DNA of 47,247 nucleotides from Chitinophagales bacterium (GTDB lineage Bacteria > Bacteroidota > Bacteroidia > Chitinophagales > Chitinophagaceae). Positions 16,333 to 25,350 of this stretch are shown in pieces; the stretch's first letter is position 1, and each line of letters opens with the position of its first letter. Under the pieces are notes generated by a model. The model was not told the DNA's origin and searched no databases. It saw only the letters and a list, made by a program, of their open reading frames with translations. Both the position numbers and the translations under genes were made by a program. The DNA lies in the NCBI GenBank assembly GCA_015654595.1, contig JAATGQ010000241.1, forward strand, positions 1 through 47,247, read 5' to 3'.

Positions 16333-17739
16333 ATGAAAGTAGCATCTTTTCTTTTTGGAGGACTCATGGCAGCCGCAGCGCTGACAAGTCCAGCCCGCGC
16401 CCAGGTTACGTATAATGCTCCGGGGGGGCTTGCCGCCCTGCAGCAGAAATTTGTCGATCTGCGGTTTGGGATGTTTATCCATTACAACATTCCAACTTAT
16501 ATGGACCAGGATTGGGCAGATCCCGAAGCTTCGCCCTCGCTCTTCAATCCGGGTAAACTCGATTGTAATCAGTGGGCAAAGGCAGCAAAGGCCGCGCATA
16601 TGTCCTATGGCTGTCTGACCACCAAACATCACAGCGGATTTTGTATCTGGGATACCAGGACGACAGATTACAATGTGATGCACAGTCCGTTAAAGCGGGA
16701 CGTAGTTCGGGAATACGTCAACGCTTTCAGAGCGCAAGGGTTGAAGACCTGTCTCTACTACTCCATATTGGATACGCATCATCAGTTGCGTCCGGGGCAT
16801 ATCACCCGTCAGCACATCGAGATGATCAAAGCTCAGCTGACAGAACTATTAACCAATTACGGCGAGATCACCGCGCTGATCATCGATGGCTGGGATGCTC
16901 CCTGGTCGCGTATCGCTTATGACGTCGTGCCTTTTGAAGAGATCTATACCCTGATCAAGTCGCTCCAGCCCAACTGTATCGTGATGGACCTGAACTCTGC
17001 CAAATACCCTGCAGAAGCGCTGTTCTATACCGATATCAAATCTTATGAGCAGGGAGCGGGTCAGCATATCTCGACGACCACGAATAAGCTGCCGGCTTTA
17101 TCTTGTCTGCCGCTGCAGTCCAGTTGGTTTTGGAAAAGCGATTTTCCGACTACGCCGGTAAAGGATCCGAAAATGCTTGTCAATGAGGATATCGTTCCAT
17201 ACAACAAGATCTATGACAATTTTATCCTCAACGTCGCTCCGAACCGGGATGGGCTGATCGACGACAATGCGCTTGCCGCGTTGAACGAGATCGGAAGACT
17301 CTGGAAGAACGATGGTCCTGTCGCACAGGTCCCGCCGACCGAGGCTCCGATCATTTCGCCCAACCTGGCCAAAAAGCAGCCCGCTAACAGCAGTTGGAGC
17401 GATGATATGAATATCTCCGACTTTGGCAATGACGACAATTTCAATACGACCTGGAACTCCAATCCGACCGTAAAGAAGCCCTGGTATGAAGTCTCTTTTG
17501 AAAAAGACCAGTCCTTCAATGCGATCGTCATTACCGAAGAAAAAGCCAACATCGGCCGCTACCGACTCGAATACTTCCAGAATGGCGCCTGGCATCTTCT
17601 TGTACAAGGAGATAAAAAAGACCGGGTAAAGATCCATCGTTTTAACCGTGTCTGGGGAGAGAAAGTGCGTATACTTATCGACCAGTTCGATACTCCGCCC
17701 GCGATTGCCGAATTCGGCGTGTACGACGAGCGAAAGTAA
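16333..17739 (+). CDS. GH29 alpha-L-fucosidase with C-terminal beta-sandwich domain
   Basis: The 468-residue enzyme is exported (MKVASFLFGG ... SPARAQ). The TIM barrel shows RFGMFIHYN (residues 44-52), TTKHHSGFCIWDT with the conserved His pair H99-H100, and the nucleophile strand ALIIDGW with D185. The usual KHHDGF reads KHHSGF here. From about residue 345 a beta-sandwich resembling an F5/8 type C (CBM32-like) domain follows (SSWSDDMNISDFG ... WYEVSFEKDQSFNAIVITE). GH29 enzymes remove alpha-fucose with retention. The 8-base gap after the peptidase gene and the GH92 upstream fit fucosylated, mannose-containing glycans as substrate. Whether it prefers alpha-1,2, -1,3/4 or -1,6 linkages cannot be told. 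Confidence 0.9.
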   Translation: MKVASFLFGGLMAAAALTSPARAQVTYNAPGGLAALQQKFVDLRFGMFIHYNIPTYMDQDWADPEASPSLFNPGKLDCNQWAKAAKAAHMSYGCLTTKHHSGFCIWDTRTTDYNVMHSPLKRDVVREYVNAFRAQGLKTCLYYSILDTHHQLRPGHITRQHIEMIKAQLTELLTNYGEITALIIDGWDAPWSRIAYDVVPFEEIYTLIKSLQPNCIVMDLNSAKYPAEALFYTDIKSYEQGAGQHISTTTNKLPALSCLPLQSSWFWKSDFPTTPVKDPKMLVNEDIVPYNKIYDNFILNVAPNRDGLIDDNALAALNEIGRLWKNDGPVAQVPPTEAPIISPNLAKKQPANSSWSDDMNISDFGNDDNFNTTWNSNPTVKKPWYEVSFEKDQSFNAIVITEEKANIGRYRLEYFQNGAWHLLVQGDKKDRVKIHRFNRVWGEKVRILIDQFDTPPAIAEFGVYDERK

Positions 17740-17762
17740 GAGTGATGATAATAAGATAGCAA

Positions 17763-17798
17763 AGAGCGAAAGGTGGCCATCAAGCCGCCTTTCGCTCT
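17763..17798. terminator. Shared terminator hairpin between convergent genes
   Basis: A 15-base stem with one mismatch (17763-17777 with 17784-17798) has a CATCAA loop. It ends the GH29 operon and overlaps the stop codon of the M48 gene. A short T-rich tail follows on the minus strand, so termination is more credible in that direction. Confidence 0.7.
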
Positions 17799-18613
17799 AA
17801 TTGTTCCAGCCTTCTGATACGATTGTAAATCCCAGGATGTGATCCTTTCATCATGATATAATAGGGATTTACTTCTTGATTCCCGCTACGGGCAAAGCGT
17901 TCCAGCAGCTGTCGCAGAAAAACGCCATACCCAAGCCGGGAGGCATAGTTATCCTGCTCATATTCCGCCAGACGGCCGAGTCCCCGTACGACGAAGTTCA
18001 TCAGCGGGTCTGCTATTTTGAATACAATAACAAACAAGGCCAGCATCACCGCTGACCAGAGCAGGGGTATCTTGAAAAGGAGATAAAAAAGAATCAGCCA
18101 TCTTGCCCATCGAAACACCGGTTTAAGGGATCGTGGTAATATACCCGCCGTCAAAAAGGCCGATGCGAGGAGGGTGTCCCCGCTTAGCAAATGTCCCAAC
18201 TCATGCGCCAGCAGACCTGCCAGCTCTTCTTGTGAAATTGCCTGCAGCAGCGTCTTCGAGATGACGATCGTATGCCAGCCCAGGGCATAGGCATTCCATT
18301 CGCTTTCTTCTTCGATCAGGACCCGGATAGGTTTTTGGCAGTTAGCTTTTTTCAATACTTCCTGCAGTACTGGCGCCAGTTTTTCTTCTTCTGCCGTAGC
18401 AGGCAGTCTGCAGGAGAGTTTTCGGAAAAGCTGCCATTTTGAAATAACGGAACCGCTTGCGAAGCAGAAGAACGTCCAGGCAATCGCAAGCCCCCATCCG
18501 GCAAAATTGGCAATATGCACTCCCGAAAGACTTACTATCATCAGAAAAAAAAGTCCGACTGCACTCGCATAAAGCCCCACCAGTATCCTATGAATCCAGG
18601 TTCTCATCGTCAT
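17780..18613 (-). CDS. M48 family membrane metallopeptidase
   Basis: This is an HtpX/Ste24-like zinc peptidase with the motif AHELGHLLSGD (HExxH) and a later acidic site near the C-terminus (AEYEQDNYA), the likely third ligand. Two transmembrane helices lie at the N-terminus and one or two more after the active site. This puts the protease in the inner membrane, facing the cytoplasm in related proteins. It is 277 residues from the start at 18613. ATGs at 18607 and 18673 are also possible; the longer form would add a 20-residue hydrophobic lead with no family support. Members degrade damaged membrane proteins. It stands alone and is divergent from the second GH92. Confidence 0.85.
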   Translation of the reverse strand: MTMRTWIHRILVGLYASAVGLFFLMIVSLSGVHIANFAGWGLAIAWTFFCFASGSVISKWQLFRKLSCRLPATAEEEKLAPVLQEVLKKANCQKPIRVLIEEESEWNAYALGWHTIVISKTLLQAISQEELAGLLAHELGHLLSGDTLLASAFLTAGILPRSLKPVFRWARWLILFYLLFKIPLLWSAVMLALFVIVFKIADPLMNFVVRGLGRLAEYEQDNYASRLGYGVFLRQLLERFARSGNQEVNPYYIMMKGSHPGIYNRIRRLEQLERKAA

Positions 18614-18727
18614 CGCAGTTTTCTCTATTGAAGGTCGATCAAAAAATGAAGTTGTTAAAAAAAGTTTTAGCACGTTAGCAGAAACGGCGTATTCCTGCTT
18701 AATGGCATTCCGACGTATCTTTATCCC

Positions 18728-20986
18728 ATGAAACAGCTCCTTCCCGTTCTTGCCCTTTTCCTATTTCTTGGGGCAGACGCACAAACCAATCGTCTTGTCA
18801 ATTATGTAGATCCGTACATTGGTACCGGCGCCCATGGCCACGTTTTCCTTGGCGCCAGCGTTCCCTTCGGCGCCGTACAGGCAGGTCCTAATAATATTAA
18901 CAAAGGATGGGACTGGTGCTCCGGCTATCACTACACGGACAGCGTCGTCAAAGGGTTTTCGCAAAATCATCTCAACGGTACTGGTATTCCCGATCTCGGC
19001 GATATCATGATCATGCCCTATACAGGTCCCGTCCGCACAGAGCCCGGTACGCAGGATGACCCCACCAGCGGCTATTCCAGCCACTATTCCCACAAACAGG
19101 AAGTCGTTCATCCCGACTACTACTCCGTTTGGCTAAAAGACTATCGTATAAAAGTAGAATTGACCGCTACTGAGCGGGTGGCCTTCCATCGCTATCATTT
19201 TTCGAAGGACAATAAGCCCGCACACGTTATCATCGATCTCTTCCAGGCCAACAATTATATAGGCGACAAGCATCCCAAATTCTATGCGCACCTGCTCAAG
19301 CTGAACGATTCCACGCTTATTGGCTGGCGCAACTCCACTTACTGGGCCAACAACAGAAGGATCTATTTTGCGATCCGCACCAGCGTACCGCTGAAGGACT
19401 TTACGATCATCAACGGGACCACTCCTACTACTTCGATGTCTGTCGAGGCTGATTCTGTAAAGGGTGTGATCTCTTTTAAAACGACACCTGCTGTCGTAAT
19501 GCTCAAGGTCGGCGTCTCCAACATCAGCGGTGAAAAAGCGCTGGCGAACATTGGCGCCGAGATCCCCGGATGGAACTTTGATCAGGTTGTTCGGGCCGGT
19601 ACGCAGAAATGGGAAAATGCGCTTGGAAAGATCAGGATCGACGCGGCCGATTCTATCCACCGGAAGATATTCTACACTGCACTGTATCACAGCATGATCG
19701 CTCCTGCGCTGTACAACGATCATGACAGCAGCTACCGCGGCACGGACAGCAAGATCATCGAAAACGCGCCCTATAATAATTATACGATCTTTTCGCTGTG
19801 GGATACCTACCGCACGCTGGACCCGCTGATGACGGTGATTCATCCCGAGCGTGTCAATGACATGGTCAATACGATGCTGGCTATTTATCAGCAGCAGGGT
19901 AAACTGCCCATCTGGCACCTGCAAGGACGCGAAACAGATTGTATGGTCGGTTACAGCGCCGTCCCCGTAATTGCAGATGCTTATTTGAAAGGTTTTACGG
20001 GCTTCGACGCCAATCTCGCGCTGGAAGCTATGAAGGTATCTTCTACCCGTGATGACTATGGGATGAAATACATCAAGGAACGGGACTATATTCCTGCCGA
20101 CAGCGAAAGAGAGTCGGTATCCAAAGCCCTTGAATATGCGATCGACGACTGGAGCATTGCCCGTATGGCGGCAAAGATGGGACGAACGGACGACGAAAAA
20201 TACTATACGCACCGCGCAGGGCTTTACACCCGCTACTTCGACACGGTGACGAAGTTTATGCGTCCTGTCCTGGCCAACGGCTCCTTCCGCGAGCCCTTCG
20301 ACCCCTTCCAATCCATCCATGAATGGGGCGACTATACAGAAGGCAACGCCTGGCAGTATACCTGGCTCGTACCGCAGAATGTCGAATCGCTGGTTAGCCT
20401 GATAGGCGGCGACAAGGCCTTTGTTTCGAAACTGGACAGCCTGTTTATTGTCAACCATAGCATGGGTGACAAAGCCTCCCCCGATATCTCCGGTCTGATC
20501 GGTATGTATGCGATGGGCAACGAACCCAACCACCATATTCCTTACTTGTACGCTTTTGCCGGCGCTCCATGGAAGACGGCGGAAAAGATCAGGCGCATCA
20601 CCGACGAATTCTATACCGACAAGAACGATGGTCTTTGCGGAAACGATGACTGCGGACAGATGAGCGCCTGGTATGTCATGTCTTCGCTGGGTTTCTATCC
20701 CGTGAACCCTGCCAATGGCGTCTTTGTCTTTGGAACACCGCTTGTCCGCCGCGCTGTGATAAAAGTTGGGGAAGGGAAAAGCTTTACGATGGAAGCCGTT
20801 GACTTCAGCAAGAAGAACATCTATATCCAACGGGTAACCCTCAATGGAGTACCTTATCGGAAATCGTTTATCAATTACAAGCAAATAAAGGCGGGCTCGA
20901 CGCTCCGGTTCTATATGGGCAGTCATCCGAATGTGCTCTTTGGGGCAGATCCGGCCGATCGGCCAGTTTCCAATCCGAAGTTCTGA
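18728..20986 (+). CDS. GH92 alpha-mannosidase (second copy)
   Basis: This 752-residue exported enzyme (signal peptide MKQLLPVL ... GADAQ) is a canonical GH92 member. The N-terminal sandwich reads YVDPYIGTGAHGHVFLGASVP, the catalytic-acid region is TEGNAWQYTW (E538), the GNEPNHH loop is intact (E599), and the base region is CGNDDCGQMSAWYV (D640, D641). The intact GNEPxHH motif contrasts with the first copy at 13.3 kb, so the two probably differ in linkage preference. A TATCTTTA box (18716-18723) ends only 4 bases before the ATG, so the transcript may be leaderless or nearly so. A terminator follows at 21045, making it a single-gene unit. Confidence 0.95.
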   Translation: MKQLLPVLALFLFLGADAQTNRLVNYVDPYIGTGAHGHVFLGASVPFGAVQAGPNNINKGWDWCSGYHYTDSVVKGFSQNHLNGTGIPDLGDIMIMPYTGPVRTEPGTQDDPTSGYSSHYSHKQEVVHPDYYSVWLKDYRIKVELTATERVAFHRYHFSKDNKPAHVIIDLFQANNYIGDKHPKFYAHLLKLNDSTLIGWRNSTYWANNRRIYFAIRTSVPLKDFTIINGTTPTTSMSVEADSVKGVISFKTTPAVVMLKVGVSNISGEKALANIGAEIPGWNFDQVVRAGTQKWENALGKIRIDAADSIHRKIFYTALYHSMIAPALYNDHDSSYRGTDSKIIENAPYNNYTIFSLWDTYRTLDPLMTVIHPERVNDMVNTMLAIYQQQGKLPIWHLQGRETDCMVGYSAVPVIADAYLKGFTGFDANLALEAMKVSSTRDDYGMKYIKERDYIPADSERESVSKALEYAIDDWSIARMAAKMGRTDDEKYYTHRAGLYTRYFDTVTKFMRPVLANGSFREPFDPFQSIHEWGDYTEGNAWQYTWLVPQNVESLVSLIGGDKAFVSKLDSLFIVNHSMGDKASPDISGLIGMYAMGNEPNHHIPYLYAFAGAPWKTAEKIRRITDEFYTDKNDGLCGNDDCGQMSAWYVMSSLGFYPVNPANGVFVFGTPLVRRAVIKVGEGKSFTMEAVDFSKKNIYIQRVTLNGVPYRKSFINYKQIKAGSTLRFYMGSHPNVLFGADPADRPVSNPKF

Positions 20987-21044
20987 CCGGAGCCTGCGGC
21001 AGGTGCGAGCCTGGCCACTGGGACCGTGAACATAGCTAATTGAC

Positions 21045-21076
21045 AACGGCGGACGGCATAACGTCCGCCGTTTTGT
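21045..21076 (+). terminator. Rho-independent terminator of the second GH92 gene
   Basis: AACGGCGGACG (21045-21055) pairs over 11 bases with CGTCCGCCGTT (21062-21072), with a 6-base loop, and the stem runs into TTTT. It lies 58 bases after the stop codon. Confidence 0.88.
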
Positions 21077-21196
21077 CTAAATGATTCCCATAAAAGGAAA
21101 GGGAGTTGATTTTGGGAAATCATTCCAGGAAAATAAGATTGAAAATCAATTAAATGCAGCTGGCACACCGCTTGTTTTACAAGGGAAAGCACCTGT

Positions 21197-21310
21197 ATGA
21201 AAAAGTTAGTCGCAACAATCAATAATGAGCAAAACGTTTCGGTCCTCGGTTTACTCGCGTCTTTTCTGCTGGGCGTATTAGCAGCGATCATCGTTCATTG
21301 TATTTGGTAG
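21197..21310 (+). CDS. Possible 37-residue single-span membrane peptide
   Basis: The frame starts MKKLVATINNEQNVS, with two lysines at the start, followed by a 21-residue hydrophobic stretch (VLGLLASFLLGVLAAIIVHC) that ends IW and the stop TAG. This is the plan of a small single-pass inner-membrane protein. A weak purine run (AAGGGAAAG) lies 7-16 bases upstream of the ATG. The frame sits in an otherwise empty 350-base gap between the GH92 terminator and the GH9 gene, and its end overlaps the proposed GH9 promoter. No family is recognised, and a chance frame cannot be excluded. Confidence 0.4.
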   Translation: MKKLVATINNEQNVSVLGLLASFLLGVLAAIIVHCIW

Positions 21311-21336
21311 ATTTGCAGAGAGTTTAGTAACTTTTG
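21303..21336 (+). promoter_or_regulatory. Probable promoter of the GH9-ThuA gene
   Basis: TTTG (21303-21306) is followed after 21 bases by TAACTTTTG (21328-21336), close to the Bacteroidota TTTG ... TAnnTTTG pattern with one extra base. Transcription would begin near 21341. This favours the GH9 start at 21355 over the ATG at 21334, which would lie upstream of the transcript. Confidence 0.45.
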
Positions 21337-21354
21337 CTGGAATATTGCCAGCAC

Positions 21355-24300
21355 ATGAAAGTCCTTATCTCGTTAGCTTGTCTTCTTGCATCGCTTGTCC
21401 TGAACGCCCAAAAGCCCGCTCTTCTCACCAACCAGGTTGGATATGAGTTCGATAAACCAAAACGCGCTGTACTATTGGATGCTCCAGCCGCCGTTGGCCC
21501 CGCGTTCTCGTTGATCGATGATTCCTCCGGAAAAGTAGTTTATAAAGGAAAACTGGTCTATGCAGGACCCGTTCAAAAATGGAAGCATTGGATATTCCGG
21601 ACGCTTGACTTCAGCGATTTTGGTCAGCCTGGCCGTTACCGGTTAAGGGTTAATCTTCCGCAGGGCGCCGTCTTTTCCCATCCGTTTGTTGTCGGTAAGA
21701 ATATTCTCGAGAAAGCGACGCTTTCCGATGTCATCTATTATTTCAAAGGACAGCGTAGTGCCGGCCTTATTGATAAGGCGGATCATCGCCTTTATCTGCC
21801 TGCTGCGTTGCAAAGCCCCCCAGGCGTTGAGCCCGCATCCTCCGATACCCTCGATCTTCATGGCGGATGGTATGACGCCACTGGCGACTATGGCAAGCAT
21901 CTTTCCCATCTTTCTTTTTCGTCCTACTTCAATCCACAGCAGATCCCGCTGGTGGTGTGGAGTCTGATAAAATCCAAGGAATTGCTGGCGCGCAGGCCAG
22001 GAACCGATTTCCGGCAGTTTATGCGTCGTATTAACGATGAAGCCGCTTATGGCGCCGATTATTTATATCGCGTACACGTAAAAGGCGGTTCTTTCTATAG
22101 GTCTGTAGGAGCGCCCGGGGCGGCTAAGGCGCCTCAGGATCGAGTCATTTCTCCTGAGCAGCAGAGTTATCGTATAAAGCAATCCAAAGACCAATCCTTT
22201 GGCGGAGACCGAGTCCTTAACGACTGGCGCAGCTACGAGTCCAGCTACCGTTCTGGTGGAGGAATGGCTATTGCCGCGCTCGCGATGGCTTCCGCAGCGG
22301 GTCTGAGCGGAGACTATACGGCTGCGCAGTATCTTCAGGCTGCCGAAGAAGCCTTTGCTTTTCTTGAAAAAGAAAATAGGCTGCTGACCAACGATGGGAA
22401 AGAAAATATCCTGGATGACTATTGTGCGTTGAATGCTGCGGCTGAGTTGTTGAAGGTTACTCGTCGGGAGGAGTATCGGGCAGCCGCCGAGAAACGTGCG
22501 TTACAGCTATTGGGTCGTCTCCAACCGGCAGGCTGGTGGCGGGCCGACGATGTCGACCGGCCTTTCTTTCATCCCTCCGACGCGGGTCTTCCGCTGGTCA
22601 GTCTTTTGTATTATTATCCCTATGCCTCTTCATCGACGCAGTCAGCTATTCGGGCTGCGACCCGTCGCTCCCTGCAATACGAATGGGCAATTACCCATAA
22701 GGTCGTCAACCCTTTTGGCTATAGCCGTCAGTTGGTACAGGATACCCTTGGTCATCGACGGGAAGCATTCTTTTTCCCCCAAGGCAGCGAGGCGTCGCCT
22801 TGGTGGCAGGGGGAAGACGCAAGACTGGCTTCTATGTCTGCTGCTGCCCGCCTGGCCATACCGCTTTTTGCGGATGATCCTTCTTTTACCGATTCGCTGC
22901 AGACCTTTGCGCTTGACCAGCTGAACTGGATACTCGGTCTCAATCCTTATGACGCCTGCCTGCTTCAGGGGACGGGCTACAACAATCCGGCCTACGGGTT
23001 CTTTGGCACTTTTGAATATACCAATGCTCCCGGCGGGATCGTCAATGGGATAACGGCGGGGTTGGCCGATGAAGATGATATCGACTTCAATCTGCCTTAT
23101 GCTGCTACGGGTAAAGATTATGATTGGCGTTGGGCTGAGCAATGGCTGCCGCATACCGCCTGGTATCTTCTTGCTGTTGCAGCGGGCCAGCCTCTTACGC
23201 CGGCCCTGCCGTTACGCAACGGCGTGATCGACTATCAGAGATCCTATAATGGCCGCCCGGCTTTGTTGCTGACATCCGGCACGGCTGGCTTTACTATTCC
23301 TGTCAGCGCCCGTCAACAGCATGCATTTAATATAAAGTATGACTGGACACTTATGCAAAAAGATGGGAAATACCTGCTCCGTCTATGGCATTTTTATGAG
23401 AAGGGTATCGACCCAAGCGTCACGAATGAATATTCAAAGATTGAATACCGCTGGTGGGATCTCTGGCATAATCATCCATGGAGGGAAGAGGATCATCATC
23501 TCTTTGATGCATTTGATTCGACGATCCAGACCATCCTCGATCATCCGGAACAGCTGGCTAAACAGCCGCTTTCAGATGCAACACCTTCGGCTCATCCATA
23601 CGCCGGTATAGCGGGGTTCGACGGCACGCAGGGGGCGGTTGGCGAGCGAGTCTCGGCCGGCAGGCGAGTCTCGGCTGGCAGGCGATCCTCGGCTGGCAGT
23701 ACGAAAGTTTTGTCTGCTGGTACTCAAGTCTCGTCCGGCACAGGAGTCTCGCCTGCCGGGATGCGAACGGGTGTGAGGGTTGCCGGTGCGCAAGCCCCTT
23801 TCGCGACGCGCGTCTCGTCCAGTGCAGCACTGACAACTCCGCGCTTTAACGTACTGGTCCTCTACGAGAATGGTGGTCATCACATTGCCTATTCTCAGCG
23901 TGCCCGCCAGTGGCTTGATCAGCTTGCAGCGGACAGCGGTTTTACTATCACCTATATCAATCATACAGACCCAATCGATGAAGCCTTTCTGTCCCGTTAT
24001 CAACTGATCATCCAACTGGATTATGTTCCCTATGGCTGGCCGGCTGCCGCGATGACCGCATTTGAAAATTATATCCGTCAAGGCCAGGGGGGCTGGATCG
24101 GTTTTCATCACGCCAGTCTGCTTGGCGAGTTCGACGGCTATCCCATCTGGCCCTGGTTTGATTCATTTATGGGCGGCATTCGCTGGAAAAATTATATTGC
24201 AGGGTTTGCCCGCGGGACCGTCCATATCGAAGATCACCGGCATCCCGTATTGAAAGGTATTCCCGATTCCTTTGTGGTACAAAAAGAAGAATGGTACACG

Positions 24301-25275
24301 TATGATAAAAGTCCGCGGCCGGAGGTGCATGTGTTGGCGCATGTAGATGAAGGCTCTTATATTCCTGATACATCTGTGAAAATGGGCGATCATCCTGTGA
24401 TCTGGAGCAACGAGAAAGTTGCGGCCCGTAATGTTTATATTTTTATGGGGCATGATCCCATTTTGTTTGAGGATGCTGTCTACAAAAGGCTTTTTAGTAA
24501 TTCTATTTTCTGGGCTGCTGCGCGGCGGGCGAATGTACCGGCCCATGCGTCTGTTGTTCCGGGATTCCGCGCTCTGGCGTTCTATTCCAACCAGGTCGAA
24601 CCGGACCACCGCGCTTTTGCACGCGATATCATCCGCTGTTATTCCACTTTAGCTGCGCAAAAAGGTTTTGTCTTCGACACAACCTCCAGTTGGGATCATA
24701 CGAGCGCCCAACTATCGCAGTACCAGCTCGTGCTTTGGTTAAACGACTTCCCGCATACCGAAGACCAGCGCAGTGCGTTCCAGCAGTATATTGAACAAGG
24801 TGGTGCGTGGCTCGGCTTTCATGTTGCGGGGTATAATGACAAGGACACCCATTGGCCCTGGTTCGTCCACTTCTTTGGGGACGCTGTTTTCTATAACAAT
24901 AACTGGCCGCCTCTCCCCGCTAAGCTGATCGTGGAAGATACGACGCATCCTGCTACTCATCGACTGCCTGCTCGTTATACCGCGCCCATCAATGAATGGT
25001 ATGGCTGGCAGCCCAATCCCCGACAAAATAAAGACGTGCGCGTGTTGGTCAGTCTCGACACGGCCAACTATCCGCTGGGAAAAAAGGACGTTATACGCTG
25101 CGGCGATATTCCTGTCGTATGGACCAATACGCGATATAAAATGCTGTACATGAATATGGGACATGGCGATCTTATCCTGTCTGATGAAACACAGAACCGT
25201 CTCTTCGAAGACGCCATCTTATGGCTGGGCAACGGAGGAGTGTCACCCATCCATGATTCCATTAATGTGCGATAA
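21355..25275 (+). CDS. GH9 glycosidase fused to two ThuA-like domains
   Basis: This exported protein of 1306 residues has a signal peptide MKVLISLACL ... LNAQ. Residue numbers here count from an ATG seven codons earlier. Residues 28-120 are the CelD_N-type Ig domain typical of GH9 (LLTNQVGYEFDKPKRAVL). Residues 125-620 are the (alpha/alpha)6 GH9 domain, with HGGWYDATGDYGKH (D181, D185), NWILGLNPYD, and a late WAEQW carrying the likely proton donor Glu. A further beta-rich part (about 625-760) is unassigned. Then come an 18-base-repeat linker (about 763-836), a ThuA-like domain (837-1075, FNVLVLYENGGHH ... GGWIGFHHA) and a second one (1078-1310, GAWLGFHVAGYND). GH9 enzymes cut beta-1,4-glucans and related glucans. 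ThuA domains have a class-I-amidotransferase-like fold, and some act on sugars by oxidation-linked chemistry. The fusion is unusual. Confidence 0.85.
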   Translation: MKVLISLACLLASLVLNAQKPALLTNQVGYEFDKPKRAVLLDAPAAVGPAFSLIDDSSGKVVYKGKLVYAGPVQKWKHWIFRTLDFSDFGQPGRYRLRVNLPQGAVFSHPFVVGKNILEKATLSDVIYYFKGQRSAGLIDKADHRLYLPAALQSPPGVEPASSDTLDLHGGWYDATGDYGKHLSHLSFSSYFNPQQIPLVVWSLIKSKELLARRPGTDFRQFMRRINDEAAYGADYLYRVHVKGGSFYRSVGAPGAAKAPQDRVISPEQQSYRIKQSKDQSFGGDRVLNDWRSYESSYRSGGGMAIAALAMASAAGLSGDYTAAQYLQAAEEAFAFLEKENRLLTNDGKENILDDYCALNAAAELLKVTRREEYRAAAEKRALQLLGRLQPAGWWRADDVDRPFFHPSDAGLPLVSLLYYYPYASSSTQSAIRAATRRSLQYEWAITHKVVNPFGYSRQLVQDTLGHRREAFFFPQGSEASPWWQGEDARLASMSAAARLAIPLFADDPSFTDSLQTFALDQLNWILGLNPYDACLLQGTGYNNPAYGFFGTFEYTNAPGGIVNGITAGLADEDDIDFNLPYAATGKDYDWRWAEQWLPHTAWYLLAVAAGQPLTPALPLRNGVIDYQRSYNGRPALLLTSGTAGFTIPVSARQQHAFNIKYDWTLMQKDGKYLLRLWHFYEKGIDPSVTNEYSKIEYRWWDLWHNHPWREEDHHLFDAFDSTIQTILDHPEQLAKQPLSDATPSAHPYAGIAGFDGTQGAVGERVSAGRRVSAGRRSSAGSTKVLSAGTQVSSGTGVSPAGMRTGVRVAGAQAPFATRVSSSAALTTPRFNVLVLYENGGHHIAYSQRARQWLDQLAADSGFTITYINHTDPIDEAFLSRYQLIIQLDYVPYGWPAAAMTAFENYIRQGQGGWIGFHHASLLGEFDGYPIWPWFDSFMGGIRWKNYIAGFARGTVHIEDHRHPVLKGIPDSFVVQKEEWYTYDKSPRPEVHVLAHVDEGSYIPDTSVKMGDHPVIWSNEKVAARNVYIFMGHDPILFEDAVYKRLFSNSIFWAAARRANVPAHASVVPGFRALAFYSNQVEPDHRAFARDIIRCYSTLAAQKGFVFDTTSSWDHTSAQLSQYQLVLWLNDFPHTEDQRSAFQQYIEQGGAWLGFHVAGYNDKDTHWPWFVHFFGDAVFYNNNWPPLPAKLIVEDTTHPATHRLPARYTAPINEWYGWQPNPRQNKDVRVLVSLDTANYPLGKKDVIRCGDIPVVWTNTRYKMLYMNMGHGDLILSDETQNRLFEDAILWLGNGGVSPIHDSINVR
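23646..23699 (+). repeat. 18-base in-frame tandem repeat in the GH9-ThuA linker
   Basis: Three consecutive 18-base units (23646-23663, 23664-23681, 23682-23699) encode RVSAGR-like hexapeptides. Decayed copies follow up to about 23770 (LSAGT, VSSGT, VSPAG). The repeats form a Ser/Ala/Gly/Arg-rich interdomain linker. Confidence 0.85.
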
Positions 25276-25350
25276 GGGCTGCCGGCCGAAGCGAACATTT
25301 ATTTGGCTGTTTGCTAAATAAGTTAGTAAATTGCATGAAAAGAAACGGCT

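Noticed and set aside
19133..21046. Long open frame (637 codons) on the minus strand opposite the second GH92
   Set aside because: It mirrors the coding strand of a clear GH92 enzyme, has no recognisable domain and a low-complexity Arg/Gly/Ile-rich composition typical of antisense frames.
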